Assembly: GCF_004795735.1 (NCBI RefSeq)
Contig: NZ_CP039247.1
Span: 124,001 to 188,000 of the forward strand
Direction of reading: 5' to 3'
Source of the DNA: Corynebacterium endometrii
Lineage (GTDB): Bacteria > Actinomycetota > Actinomycetes > Mycobacteriales > Mycobacteriaceae
Length of the DNA stretch: 64,000 nt
Positions 51,913 to 61,003 of this stretch are shown piece after piece. The notes beneath the pieces are model-generated. The model did not search any database, was not told the DNA's origin, and worked only from the letters and a program-made list of their open reading frames with translations. The position numbers were made by a program, and so were the translations under genes. Within the stretch, counting starts at the first letter, position 1; each line of letters starts with the position of its first letter.

Positions 51913-52191
51913 ATGATTGACGTACGCTATTTCGCCGCCGCCCGGGCCGCCGCCGGGGTGAGCGCGGAAACCGTTCCTGCGGCCGAGACGCTGGGTGCTT
52001 TGTGCGCGTACCTGGTTGAGCGCCACCCGGCATCGGCCACCCCGGAGGGCGCCCTACCTTTAGAAACGGTGCTGGGCAAGAGCTCCTATCTGCTCGATGG
52101 CCGAGGGGTTGGGGACCTGGCCGCCGCGCGGGATGAGCCGCTAGGCGGCGTGAAGAGCGTGGACGTGCTGCCGCCGTTTGCCGGCGGTTAG
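51913..52191 (+). CDS. moaD: Molybdopterin synthase small subunit MoaD
   Basis: A 92-residue ubiquitin-fold sulfur carrier ending in PPFAGG; the terminal Gly-Gly is the adenylation/thiocarboxylation site. It has the MoaD-type start IDVRYFAAARAAAG. ATG 51913 is 8 nt from a TAGT-containing box; GTG 51904 is the alternative. It faces moaE/moeB across a 96-bp divergent promoter region, and its stop overlaps the holin-like gene by 4 nt. Confidence 0.85.
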   Translation: MIDVRYFAAARAAAGVSAETVPAAETLGALCAYLVERHPASATPEGALPLETVLGKSSYLLDGRGVGDLAAARDEPLGGVKSVDVLPPFAGG

Positions 52192-52580
52192 CGCGCCGGG
52201 GCGGTGACCATCCCAATGACCGCCTGGGCCAGGCCCAGGATGGCCGCGCCGAATATGGCCGCCCACCACCCGTCGATGACAAGGGTGCCGCGGCCAAGCG
52301 CCAATTGGTCTAGCACCCGCGGCACCGCGAGTAGCACCGCGCCGTTGACCACAAGGGCGAACAGGCCCAGGGTCACGCAGGATAGCGGCCAGCTAATGGC
52401 GTGGAGGACGGTGCCTAAAACGGCGTTGACCACAACAAAGGCGGCGGCCACCACCACAAACGCCACGCCCTCGGACGATCCCTGCGGATCTAGGGTTATG
52501 CCGGGGACCAGCGCGACCACCACCCACAGGGCTAACGCCGTGGAGATGATGGTCAGTGCAAGGTTGATAAGCGTACGCAT
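52188..52580 (-). CDS. Phage-holin superfamily IV-like membrane protein (YvlD-like)
   Basis: A 130-residue protein with four hydrophobic helices. The pattern LNxAxTxIxTAxALWVVxxLVPGI, VVNAVLGTVLHAISWPL, then LGLFALVVNGAVL matches the small holin-like/YvlD family common in actinobacteria, not a true phage lysis gene here. ATG 52580 is 6 nt after TAGCCT. Function unknown. Confidence 0.8.
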   Translation of the reverse strand: MRTLINLALTIISTALALWVVVALVPGITLDPQGSSEGVAFVVVAAAFVVVNAVLGTVLHAISWPLSCVTLGLFALVVNGAVLLAVPRVLDQLALGRGTLVIDGWWAAIFGAAILGLAQAVIGMVTAPAR

Positions 52581-52589
52581 GCCCCCAGG

Positions 52590-53651
52590 CTACGCGGTGG
52601 CCTTCTCCCACGCGGCCAGCAGCTTGTCCGTTTCCTCAGCCACGGTGACGGTGATGCGGATGCCCTCATCGAAGGCGCGGACCAGTACGTCATGCTCGGC
52701 CAGCCTGGCGGCCAATTCCTGAGGGGTGCCAAGGCCCGCGGCGGCGATATTGGCGGCCGGCAGCCACACGTGGTTGGCCTCGGAGTGGGGAACGCCGAAT
52801 TCGGCCAGGGCCTCCTCCACGCGGTCGCGCTCAACCACGGTTTCCTTCACACGCAGCTGCAGCTCATCCTGGGCCGCCAGGGACGCCTGGGCGCCGGCCT
52901 GCGCCACGGAGGATACGCCAAACGGGATGGCCACCTTCTGCATGGCTGCGATGATCTCCTCCGAGCCAAAGGCGTACCCGATGCGCACGCCGGCCAGGCC
53001 GTACGCCTTGGAGAAGGTGCGCAGGCCCACCAGGTTCTGGTAGCGGTGGATGGCCTCGGTGGCCAGCGGGGTGGATTCACCCTGGAAGTACTCGATGTAC
53101 GCCTCGTCCAGGCCCACCACGACGTGGGCGGGGACCTGGGCCATGAAGGCGTCAAAGGCTTCGGCCGTGATGGTGGAGCCGGTGGGATTATTGGGGTTGC
53201 ACACGAAAATCAGCTTCGTGGCCGGGGTAATGGCGGCCAGCAGGCCGTCCAGGTCCACGCCGTGCTCGGCGGTCAGCGGCACCGGCACCGGGGTGGCGCC
53301 CACCACGCGGGCGAAGATGGGGTACGCCTCAAAACTGCGCCAGGGGAATACCACCTCGGCCGGCTCGTTGGCCAGGCAGGTGACCTGCACTAGCTGCTGG
53401 CACAGCGCGGAGGAACCGGTGCCCACGGCGACCTGATCGAAGTCCACGCCCAGGTGCGCGGCCAGATCCTCGCGGATTCCCACGGCGAACATGTCCGGGT
53501 AACGGTTCGCGCCGGCGGCCAGCTTAGCCATGGCCTCGGCCGCGGCGGGAAGCGGCGGCTGGGACACCTCATTAGAAGACAGTTTCAGGGCGGTGTCATT
53601 GCGCGCGCCGGGAACGTACGGCGGCAGCTGCTCTAAGTCTGGGCGAATCAT
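52590..53651 (-). CDS. pat: Histidinol-phosphate/aromatic aminotransferase (HisC/Pat type)
   Basis: A 353-residue class-I/II PLP aminotransferase. Visible are the phosphate/substrate N-terminus YVPGA, NPNNPTGS, the LDEAYIEY segment and the PLP lysine in TFSKAYGLAGVRIGYAFG (about residue 217). The length and MIRPDLEQLPPYVPG opening fit the corynebacterial Pat enzymes that transaminate phenylpyruvate and related 2-oxo acids. tyrA in the same window makes an aromatic role likely. ATG 53651 is 7 nt from TAAAGT. Confidence 0.85.
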   Translation of the reverse strand: MIRPDLEQLPPYVPGARNDTALKLSSNEVSQPPLPAAAEAMAKLAAGANRYPDMFAVGIREDLAAHLGVDFDQVAVGTGSSALCQQLVQVTCLANEPAEVVFPWRSFEAYPIFARVVGATPVPVPLTAEHGVDLDGLLAAITPATKLIFVCNPNNPTGSTITAEAFDAFMAQVPAHVVVGLDEAYIEYFQGESTPLATEAIHRYQNLVGLRTFSKAYGLAGVRIGYAFGSEEIIAAMQKVAIPFGVSSVAQAGAQASLAAQDELQLRVKETVVERDRVEEALAEFGVPHSEANHVWLPAANIAAAGLGTPQELAARLAEHDVLVRAFDEGIRITVTVAEETDKLLAAWEKATA

Positions 53652-53817
53652 GGGATTTACTTTAGCCCCCGCGGCGCGGCCCCGGGCGCGAACGTGGGCC
53701 AATAATCCCTCGCGGGGCGGATTCCTGCGATTGCGGGCGCCGCGAAAGGGCCTTCAGGCGGGAGAAACCGGGTGAAAATCTAAAGGGGCCTGACCGGCTG
53801 CCCGCAACTACAACAAG

Positions 53818-53844
53818 GGCCGCCCGGGATAATCCCGGACGGCC
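53818..53844 (-). terminator. Hairpin after the PTS gene
   Basis: GGCCG-C-CCGGGA pairs with TCCCGG-A-CGGCC (one mismatch), loop TAA. It sits 22 nt beyond the nagE stop on the minus strand, followed by CTTGTTG; weak T-tract. Confidence 0.65.
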
Positions 53845-53866
53845 GCTGCGGAAAGAAAAGGGCGCT

Positions 53867-55438
53867 TTAGGTCAGCGCGCCGGTTTGGCGGGCAACCTCG
53901 TCATGAACGAACTGCACCTTCGGGCCAATGACCACCTGTACGGCGGTTTGGGATGGGCGGATGATTCCGGCCACGCCGGCCCTCTTAATCTCGGATTCGT
54001 CCACCTTCACGTTGTCCTTCACGGTCACGCGCAGGCGGGTTGCGCAGTAGTCAAGATCGGCAATATTGTCCGCGCCGCCAAGCCCCTTGATGATCTGGGC
54101 GGCGGAGCCTTCAAGGTTCTTATCGCCGGAGAAGGTGGCGCCGGCGTCTTCCTTCTCGGTGTCCTCGCCACGGCCAGGGGTCTTAAGGTTGAGCCAGCCG
54201 ATGAGGAAGTAGAAGACAACGAAGTAGATAATCGCCCAGACAATGCCCTGGACCAGCAGCATGTACCACTTGTTGGCAATCGGGTTCTGGGAGGACAGGA
54301 CCATATCCACCAGGCCGGCGGAAAAACCAAAGCCCGCGGTCCACTGCATTGCGGCGGCAATCGCCACGGAAATACCGGTCAAAGCGGCGTGGACAACGTA
54401 GAGGACAGGGGCCAGGAACATGAAGGAGAACTCGAGTGGCTCGGTCACGCCCGTGAAGAAGGAGGCCAGGGCGGCGGCCAGCATCAGGGAGCCGGTTGCC
54501 TTGCGCTGCTTGGTGTCAGCGCGCAGGTACATGGCCAGGGCCGCGGCCGGCAGGCCGAACATCATGACTGGGAAGAAGCCGGCCTGGTAGCGGCCCACTA
54601 CGCCCACTACCTCACACACGCCGTTTTCCCAGAGGCCCGGGCAGGTCGCGGCGTCCGTAGCCTGTGCCGCGGCGGCAATCGTTGCGCCGCCGCCCAGGAA
54701 CTTAGCAATGTCATCGATGCCAATGACGTCAAACCAGAAGATGGAGTTCAGCGCGTGGTGCAGGCCGGTTGGGATTAGCAGGCGGTTGACGAAGCCGTAG
54801 AGGCCGGCGCCAATGGCACCCAAGCCCTGAATCCATTCGCCGAAGTTGAACAAAACGCTGTAGACCAGCGGCCACAGCAGGTACAGGACGCCGGCCATCG
54901 CGATGGACAGGAAGGTGGCCACGATTGGCACCAGGCGGCGGCCGGAGAAGAAGGCCAGGAAGTCAGGCAGCTGGGTCTTGTGGAATTTGTTGTAGCACCA
55001 GGAGGCCAGCAGGCCCACGGCGATACCAATCAGCACGTTCTTGTCATTGATGGCGTCCCAGCCCTGGGAGGCCCATTTAACGGCGGCGTCACCCTCGAGG
55101 GCGGTGGGGTCCTCGATGCCCTTGTAGCTGGCGACGGCGGTTGGGGAGATCAGCAGGGTCACGGTGGCGTAGCCAATGAACGCGGAGAGCGCGGCCGCGC
55201 CGTTGGAGTCCTTGGCCAGGCCGAACGCTAGGGCGATGGCGAAGATCCAGCCCAGGTTGTCCAGGATGGCGCCGCCGGAGCTGATAAGGACACCGGCGAA
55301 CCAGTTCTCGGCGCCCCAGCCAACCGGGTCGAGCCAGTAGCCAATGCCCATGAGGATTGCAGCGACAGGCATCACTGCAACGGCACCCATCAGCGCTTTA
55401 CCGAAGCGCTGCAGGGCGGTCATTATTTTGTCTTTCAT
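53867..55438 (-). CDS. nagE: PTS N-acetylglucosamine/glucose-type EIICB
   Basis: A 523-residue phosphotransferase permease. The EIIC part (about 1-400) contains LPDFLAFFSGRRLVPI and IPTGLHHALNSIFWF, the glucose/GlcNAc subgroup signature. EIIB follows (about 440-523) with phosphorylated Cys near 465 (LDYCATRLRVTV). No EIIA domain is attached, so an EIIA from elsewhere must act. The antiterminator gene 51 nt upstream on the same strand presumably controls it. It imports and phosphorylates an amino sugar or glucose; GlcNAc is the best guess. Confidence 0.85.
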   Translation of the reverse strand: MKDKIMTALQRFGKALMGAVAVMPVAAILMGIGYWLDPVGWGAENWFAGVLISSGGAILDNLGWIFAIALAFGLAKDSNGAAALSAFIGYATVTLLISPTAVASYKGIEDPTALEGDAAVKWASQGWDAINDKNVLIGIAVGLLASWCYNKFHKTQLPDFLAFFSGRRLVPIVATFLSIAMAGVLYLLWPLVYSVLFNFGEWIQGLGAIGAGLYGFVNRLLIPTGLHHALNSIFWFDVIGIDDIAKFLGGGATIAAAAQATDAATCPGLWENGVCEVVGVVGRYQAGFFPVMMFGLPAAALAMYLRADTKQRKATGSLMLAAALASFFTGVTEPLEFSFMFLAPVLYVVHAALTGISVAIAAAMQWTAGFGFSAGLVDMVLSSQNPIANKWYMLLVQGIVWAIIYFVVFYFLIGWLNLKTPGRGEDTEKEDAGATFSGDKNLEGSAAQIIKGLGGADNIADLDYCATRLRVTVKDNVKVDESEIKRAGVAGIIRPSQTAVQVVIGPKVQFVHDEVARQTGALT

Positions 55439-55489
55439 GACATTTCCTTGTGTTTCGATTTAGGCAACGGAAATGACATGCGGGCAACG

Positions 55490-56329
55490 TTATTGCTTCC
55501 AACCGTGCAAGAACATGGCGAAAAAGGCGGCCTCGCCGCGCAGGGAGTGCGGCAGGGATGGCGTTTCCACCACGGAGCAGATTACTTCCGACGCCGCCCC
55601 AAACTCCCGCGGGAGCTCGCGCTCCACCGAGCGGGCCATGGCGTTTGAACGCCGGCGGCCCGCGGCGATGTGCGTGCGCAGCTCAATGAGGGCGCTGGCT
55701 AGGCGCTGGGCGGAGATTGAATGCTGCGAAATGGAGGGGGCGATGCCGAGCGCGTTGCGCACAATGGCCATGTCGCCGGCGAGCGCGTTGGCGGTGGCCA
55801 GCGGTGCCTTGACGGTTGACCCGGTGCGCGCGGCGTTGAGGTGCAGGGCGATATACGCCGCCTCCTCAACCGGCAGGTGGACGCCGAGGGAGTCATTGAC
55901 CTCCGCGAGCACCATGAGCGCCGCATCGAACTCTTCAGTAAATGCCGCATGAATCTCTTCGAGCAGTGGGTTGTGGATGATTTCCCCGCGGCGTACGCGC
56001 TGCACGGCAAAGGAAATGTGCTCTGCCAGCAGGAGGTATGCAGAAGGGTCCAGCGCGCCCAGGTAATCCATGGCCTTTTCGAGGCCCGCGGTGACCGCGG
56101 CGAAGAGATCATCGTCGATGCGCTCTAGCGCCTTGAGCAGCTGGGACTTTTCCTTACCCTTGGGGATGAAGCTGCGCGCCTGGCTGGCGTCTTTCAGCAT
56201 TTCCCCTGCTTTGACCCCGAATCCCACGCCGCGACCCACCAGGATTTCCTCCTGGTCCGGATGGGCTGTGGATTGCACAAAGACGGCATTGTTACTTATC
56301 ACGCGGGTCACGCGGTAATCAGTACTCAT
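55490..56329 (-). CDS. BglG/LicT-family transcription antiterminator
   Basis: A 279-residue regulator. An RNA-binding CAT domain (1-55, ISNNAVFVQ, GRGVGFG) is followed by two PRD modules (about 65-170 and 175-279). PRD1 has His in AEHISFAVQR and HNP; PRD2 is less conserved, with a changed first His region (IELRTHI) and a final LHGWK. When its PTS substrate is present it would stabilise an antiterminator RNA ahead of nagE. A clear RAT hairpin was not identified in the leader or in the 51-nt gap. Confidence 0.88.
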   Translation of the reverse strand: MSTDYRVTRVISNNAVFVQSTAHPDQEEILVGRGVGFGVKAGEMLKDASQARSFIPKGKEKSQLLKALERIDDDLFAAVTAGLEKAMDYLGALDPSAYLLLAEHISFAVQRVRRGEIIHNPLLEEIHAAFTEEFDAALMVLAEVNDSLGVHLPVEEAAYIALHLNAARTGSTVKAPLATANALAGDMAIVRNALGIAPSISQHSISAQRLASALIELRTHIAAGRRRSNAMARSVERELPREFGAASEVICSVVETPSLPHSLRGEAAFFAMFLHGWKQ

Positions 56330-56560
56330 AGCATTGCCTTGGTGCGGTAGACGTCAAAGGGAAGCTTACGGAAATAAGCGATGTGTTCGTTTCCACATGT
56401 CCGGTAATGCCTGACGTGACGTGTCTATGGCAGTCAGTAACACCCGTATGCCCGTGTGACGGCCGGGCCGCCACGGGACCCCATAATTATAAGCCCGGGC
56501 GCACCTGGAGTAAACACTGCGCGCATCCCCGCCGTCCAAAAGTGGGTAGGCGGGGGTATC

Positions 56561-58231
56561 TTACGGGTTGCGTGGGCCCTTGGGTCCGTAGTCGAATTCC
56601 GCGGTGGCCGGACCAAAGGCCTGCAGGCCCACCGGTGCGTCGAACGGGTCAAGGTGGACCTCCAGGAAAGCCCCCGCGTCGGAGTCCGCGATGGCCTCCA
56701 ACGCCGTGGCCAGTTCGCCCTCGGTGGACGCGGAGTAGCTGCGCATGGAGGTGCCGGGCTGGAAGACCTCGGCTAGGGCGCCGTAGTTCCAATCCGCCAC
56801 GTCGTTGTACTCATCATTCATGCCCAGGATGAAGCGCTCGATGGTGTACCCGCGGTTGTTGACCAAGACGATGATGGGGTTGAGCTCCTCGCGGACGATG
56901 GTGGACAGCTCCTGTGCGGTCAATTGGAAGGAACCGTCACCGATGAAAAGCACGTGGCGGCGGGTGCGGTTGGCCAGCTGCGAGCCCAATAGCGCGGGCA
57001 GGGTAAAACCTATGGAACCCCAGATAGAAGAGTTGATGTATTTGACGTTGGCCGGCAGCGGCAGGGGGCCAATGCCGATGGAGGACGTCCCCGCCTCGGC
57101 GATGACCGTATCCCCCTCGCGCAAAAAGTCCACGAACTGCGGCCACAGGCGCGCCTGGGTCAACGGGGCGTCTGCGTTCGGGGTAAAAGGCTCCACGCTC
57201 TTGCCGCCGCCGGCCGGTTGGGCCTCGCGCTGGACGCGCTGGGTTAACGCCTCGAGGACCTCGAGGGTATTGATTCCCACGAAGAATTCGCCGCCCACGT
57301 GCACGTGCTGGTCGCCCATGTTGATCACGTTGTCCTCGTTGATGGCGTGGGTAAAGGATCCCGAGTTGCCCTCGATGAAACGCGGATTGGTGGTGATGAG
57401 GCAATCGGAGTTCTCCACGCGGTCTTGAACCCCCGGGGCGGAGGCGCCGCCGTTGTAGGTTCCAAGGAAGCGCGGGTGGCGCTCGGACACAATGGCCTTG
57501 CCGGAGGAAAGCTGGCTAAACGCAATGCCGGCCTTTTCAATCAGGATGCGGAAATAGGGGGTAAACCCGTGGCGGTCCGTGTCCTGGTCCACCAGGATGA
57601 TGGGATCCTTGGCCGCGTGAATGCGCTCCAAGATGCGGTTGACGGTGGCCTCAAGGCGCTCCGGATCGGAGTGGGGGAGGCGTGGGTTAAACGGCTGCTC
57701 CGGCGCATCGATGACCAGGTGGGTGATGTCCGAGGGCAGCTGGATGTGCACCGGGCGTTTCTCCCGCAGGCAGGTGTGCAGCGCGCGGTCAATCTCCTCG
57801 ACCGCGTTCATTGGGGTAATCCGCACGGCGACCTCGGTAAACGGGGCGATAGCGTCTAGCATGTTGGCGAAATCGCCGTCGGCTAGGCTGTGGTGCAAAT
57901 TCCAGCGGTACTCGGTGGCGTATTGCGGCGGGGCACCGGCGATTGAAACTAAGGGAACGTGTTCCGCCCGCGCGCCCGCGATGCCGTTGAGCGCGGATAG
58001 TTCGCCCACGCCGTAGGTGGTCAGCAGGCAGCCCACGCCCTTTTGGCGGCCGTAGCCGTCCGCCGCATACGCCGCGTTGAGCTCGTTGCAAGCGCCCACG
58101 AAGCGGATGCCGTCAGCATCGCGCAGCTGCTCCAGGAAACTCAGGTTGAAATCACCGGGCACGCCGATGACTTCAGTGATGCCCAGGGCTTTCAAGCGGC
58201 TGATGAGAAACTCGCCGATGGTGGTCTTCAT
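56561..58231 (-). CDS. ipdC: Thiamine-dependent 2-oxoacid (indolepyruvate/pyruvate) decarboxylase
   Basis: A 556-residue TPP enzyme. The catalytic Glu is near ACNELNAAYAADGYGR, the HH pair is LHHSLADGDF, and the TPP/Mg motif is GDGSFQLTAQELSTIVREELNPIIVLVNN. Length and motif set match IpdC/PDC. It would turn indolepyruvate, phenylpyruvate or pyruvate into the corresponding aldehyde. A pat-type aminotransferase and tyrA in the same window fit an Ehrlich-type aromatic pathway. AAGGAG precedes ATG 58231. Confidence 0.9.
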   Translation of the reverse strand: MKTTIGEFLISRLKALGITEVIGVPGDFNLSFLEQLRDADGIRFVGACNELNAAYAADGYGRQKGVGCLLTTYGVGELSALNGIAGARAEHVPLVSIAGAPPQYATEYRWNLHHSLADGDFANMLDAIAPFTEVAVRITPMNAVEEIDRALHTCLREKRPVHIQLPSDITHLVIDAPEQPFNPRLPHSDPERLEATVNRILERIHAAKDPIILVDQDTDRHGFTPYFRILIEKAGIAFSQLSSGKAIVSERHPRFLGTYNGGASAPGVQDRVENSDCLITTNPRFIEGNSGSFTHAINEDNVINMGDQHVHVGGEFFVGINTLEVLEALTQRVQREAQPAGGGKSVEPFTPNADAPLTQARLWPQFVDFLREGDTVIAEAGTSSIGIGPLPLPANVKYINSSIWGSIGFTLPALLGSQLANRTRRHVLFIGDGSFQLTAQELSTIVREELNPIIVLVNNRGYTIERFILGMNDEYNDVADWNYGALAEVFQPGTSMRSYSASTEGELATALEAIADSDAGAFLEVHLDPFDAPVGLQAFGPATAEFDYGPKGPRNP

Positions 58232-58450
58232 AACGCTCCTTATGGGTGCTGGGTGGGTGCTGGTTTTGAGTGTGCGTTTGCGGGCACTGTTTTTAAGCGA
58301 AAGTGCGTCTAATAAATTACCTGCCGCGGGCCGCCCAGTGGGTGGATCCGGTGGGTGGATTAAGGGGCGCCGGTTTTGTGTGCTTTCGCGATGGCAGGTA
58401 TTGTTATCTCAACTCTTCTGTGGGCCGGCTACGGCCCGCATGTGAGTGCT

Positions 58451-58539
58451 GGAGACGTGCCAGAGCGGCCGAATGGGGCTCCCTGCTAAGGAGTTGACCT
58501 TCTTGCGAAGGTCCGGAGGTTCAAATCCTCTCGTCTCCG
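58451..58539 (+). tRNA. tRNA-Ser (GCU)
   Basis: An 89-nt type-II tRNA. Acceptor GGAGACG/CGTCTCC with discriminator G; the anticodon loop CTGCTAA gives GCT; the variable arm is long. T loop GGTTCAAATCC. No CCA. Confidence 0.95.
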
Positions 58540-58549
58540 CCGCGACTCA

Positions 58550-58576
58550 AACCCCGCTCCTTGCGAGCGGGGTTTT
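58550..58576 (+). terminator. Terminator after tRNA-Ser(GCU)
   Basis: A 10-bp stem AACCCCGCTC / GAGCGGGGTT with loop CTTGC, followed by TT. Confidence 0.85.
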
Positions 58577-58946
58577 CGCATGTCTTACTGCAGTTCACAG
58601 CTTGAAACGTGACATGGCTATAAGGGCTAGAGGGTGCCCGCGGGGAGGGGCCGTGTTAATTCATAAATGTTGGCCTATTGGGGTGAACAACGGGTGATAA
58701 TCTTGGAAAACCGGAATTTCCAACCCCCGGATGAGTGTTATTTGTTACCAAAGGGGGACATTGGGGTGAATTTTGGGGGTAAAAATGGGGTAGTTCGCAT
58801 CATTCTTTAAATTTTGTGACAGGTGTTTTGTAAAGTTCACGGGACGCGCCCGGAATCTGGACTGCTGCAGGCAAAAGTCATCTTCAGTCCTCCTGCATTG
58901 GCCGGGAGCCCTATCTAATACACATCTTGCAAAGGAGATAGGTCTT
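58577..58946 (+). promoter_or_regulatory. 370-bp upstream region of the dicarboxylate transporter
   Basis: No gene is seen; the sequence is A/T-richer than its surroundings. Near the transporter GGACT (58859-58863) can pair with AGTCC (58886-58890), and TGCAGG (58866-58871) with CCTGCA (58892-58897); the two stems cross, so they are alternatives or a pseudoknot in the leader. A GTGACA element occurs around 58818, but a full GlxR site was not found. The ribosome site is AAAGGAG. Confidence 0.4.
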
Positions 58947-60530
58947 ATGACTACCCCTCATCTACATGAGTCTACGGCTCACGCGGAGGGTGAGAATGAC
59001 CACGGTGCAAGCGCCAAGGAATGGCGCCGCCAGGCAATCGGCCTCATCGTAGGTCTAGCGCTTGCACTGCTTGTTTACTTCCTCTTCCCATCCAACGCCG
59101 TTGAAACCGTCATGCAGTCCGCTGGCGCAGATCCTGAGGCGGAGTACACCTATAGTTCCATCCGCGCGGTGGCCGCGATTACCGTCCTGATGGGCGTGTG
59201 GTGGGCAACCGAAGCCCTGCCGCTGGCCGCAACCGCACTGATCCCAATCGCCATCTTCCCGCTCCTGGGCGTGGCAACCATGTCCGAGGCCGGCGCGCCA
59301 TACGCATCCGCCACCATCTTCCTGTTCATGGGTGGCTTCCTCATCGCGCTGGCGCTCCAGCGCTGGAACCTGCACCGCCGCCTAGCGCTGATGGTGGTTA
59401 AGGCTATTGGTACCTCACCAAAGCGCATCATCCTGGGCTTTATGATCGCGACCGGCGTTTTGTCCATGTGGGTGTCCAACACCGCAACCGCAGTGGTGAT
59501 GCTCCCAATTGGTACCTCCGTGCTGCAGCTGACCGCCGGCACCGTCGGTGGCATGAAGAACCAGAAGAAGTTCGCCACCGCCCTGATGCTGGGCATTGCC
59601 TACGCCGCATCCATCGGCTCCCTGGGCACCCTGATTGGTACCCCTCCGAATGCTTTGATGAAGGGCTACATGGAGGAAACTCATGGCATCACCATCGGCT
59701 TTGGCCAGTGGATGATCGTGGGTATGCCGGTAGCGATTGTCTTCCTGGTTATTGCATGGCTGGTGCTTATTACCCTCTTTAAGCCGGAGATGGACAAGAT
59801 CCCTGGCGGCAAGGAGCTCATCAATGATGAGATTGCCAAGCTGGGCAAGTGGACCGGCCCGCAGATTATGGTTGGCACAATCTTCCTGGTTTCGGCGCTG
59901 GCATGGGTATTCGTTCCGCTCATCATTGACTGGACCGGCTGGGAGGGCCCATACGATGACGCTATTGTGGGCCTCGTCGCCGGCCTGCTGCTCTTCCTGC
60001 TTCCTGCCAATACCAAGACCGGCGTACGCCTGTTGGACTGGAAGACCGCCAATGAAATGCCATGGGACGTTCTGCTCCTCTTTGGCGGCGGCCTGTCCCT
60101 GTCCGCGATGTTCAACCAAACCGGCCTGTCCCTGTGGATCGGCGAGCAGGCCAAGGGCCTTGCATCCCTGCCAATCATCCTGCTGATTGCCGCCGTGGCA
60201 ACGCTGATTATCTTCCTGACGGAAATCACCTCCAACACCGCTACCGCGGCTACCTTCCTGCCAATCATGGGCGGCGTGGCCGTTGGCGTGGGCCTGACCG
60301 CTAATAGTGACATGAACATTATGCTGCTGGCCGCTCCTGTGGCCCTGGCCGCAACCTGTGCGTTCATGCTGCCGGTGGCTACGCCTCCAAACGCTATTGC
60401 GTACGGCTCCGGTTACGTCAAGATTGGCGAGATGATCAAGGGCGGCTTCTGGCTCAACATCATCGGCGTGGTTCTCATCACCATCGCCTGCTACCTGATC
60501 CTCATTCCGGTATTTGGCATTGTGCTCTAA
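58947..60530 (+). CDS. dccT: SLC13/DASS dicarboxylate:sodium symporter (DccT/DcsT-like)
   Basis: A 527-residue DASS-family carrier. The two ion-binding SNT motifs are present in symmetry: VSNTATAVVMLP and TSNTATAATFLP, each with a matching TPPN/ATPPNA loop (GTPPNALMKG and ATPPNAIAYG). Corynebacterial homologues import succinate, fumarate and malate. The N-terminus is His/Glu-rich. AAAGGAGAT precedes ATG 58947. A strong hairpin terminator follows. Confidence 0.9.
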   Translation: MTTPHLHESTAHAEGENDHGASAKEWRRQAIGLIVGLALALLVYFLFPSNAVETVMQSAGADPEAEYTYSSIRAVAAITVLMGVWWATEALPLAATALIPIAIFPLLGVATMSEAGAPYASATIFLFMGGFLIALALQRWNLHRRLALMVVKAIGTSPKRIILGFMIATGVLSMWVSNTATAVVMLPIGTSVLQLTAGTVGGMKNQKKFATALMLGIAYAASIGSLGTLIGTPPNALMKGYMEETHGITIGFGQWMIVGMPVAIVFLVIAWLVLITLFKPEMDKIPGGKELINDEIAKLGKWTGPQIMVGTIFLVSALAWVFVPLIIDWTGWEGPYDDAIVGLVAGLLLFLLPANTKTGVRLLDWKTANEMPWDVLLLFGGGLSLSAMFNQTGLSLWIGEQAKGLASLPIILLIAAVATLIIFLTEITSNTATAATFLPIMGGVAVGVGLTANSDMNIMLLAAPVALAATCAFMLPVATPPNAIAYGSGYVKIGEMIKGGFWLNIIGVVLITIACYLILIPVFGIVL

Positions 60531-60552
60531 GCCTGAACGATGAGTGGGATTC

Positions 60553-60598
60553 TCCCCGCCTCCGCGCCCAGAAATGGGTGTGGGGCGGGGATTTTCTT
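60553..60598 (+). terminator. Terminator after dccT
   Basis: TCCCCGCC (60553-60560) pairs with GGCGGGGA (60584-60591), with a further inner stem CCGCGCCCA/TGGGTGTGG allowing G-U. TTTTCTTT follows. Confidence 0.85.
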
Positions 60599-60727
60599 TC
60601 GCTATTTCCGGTCGCCCTTAAACCTAGCGAAAACGTTGGTTGTACTGGCGATTTGTTAAAGAAAACATCAGTGGGTATAGTTAATTTTCGTTGCAAGGAC
60701 AGCGCACAAGCTTCCAAGCAAAGGTTA

Positions 60728-60800
60728 GCGCCCGTAGCTCAACGGATAGAGCATCTGACTACGGATCAGAAGGTTGGGGGTTCGAATCCCTCCGGGCGCA
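60728..60800 (+). tRNA. tRNA-Arg (ACG)
   Basis: A 73-nt tRNA. Acceptor GCGCCCG/CGGGCGC with discriminator A; anticodon loop CTACGGA gives ACG, whose A34 needs TadA; tadA is 2 kb downstream. T loop GGTTCGAATCC. Confidence 0.96.
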
Positions 60801-60810
60801 CAATTAAAGA

Positions 60811-60848
60811 AAAGCTCAGAATCATTCTTTGATGGTTCTGAGCTTTTT
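60811..60848 (+). terminator. Terminator after tRNA-Arg(ACG)
   Basis: AAAGCTCAGAA pairs with TTCTGAGCTTT around a 14-nt loop that has its own ATCA/TGAT pairing; T-run TTTTTT. Confidence 0.88.
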
Positions 60849-61003
60849 TAGTTTTCCGCTTAGCCCAGCGCGGCGGCCTTTCAAGATTCAACGCGCGGGT
60901 TGGCGGTTAGGTCCTCGGGGCCGCTAGGGCCACCGCGTGGGAATCCTAAGCTTGCTACGCAAAGGCTGGTAAAGGCGGGCCGGGCTACGCCGGCCGAGGC
61001 GCC

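Noticed and set aside
52188..52580. Prophage remnant suggested by the holin-like gene
   Set aside because: No other phage gene is nearby; this holin-like family is a common chromosomal membrane protein.
58800..58850. GlxR (CRP-type) site upstream of dccT
   Set aside because: Only a half-site (GTGAC) is visible; the second half is not at the right spacing.
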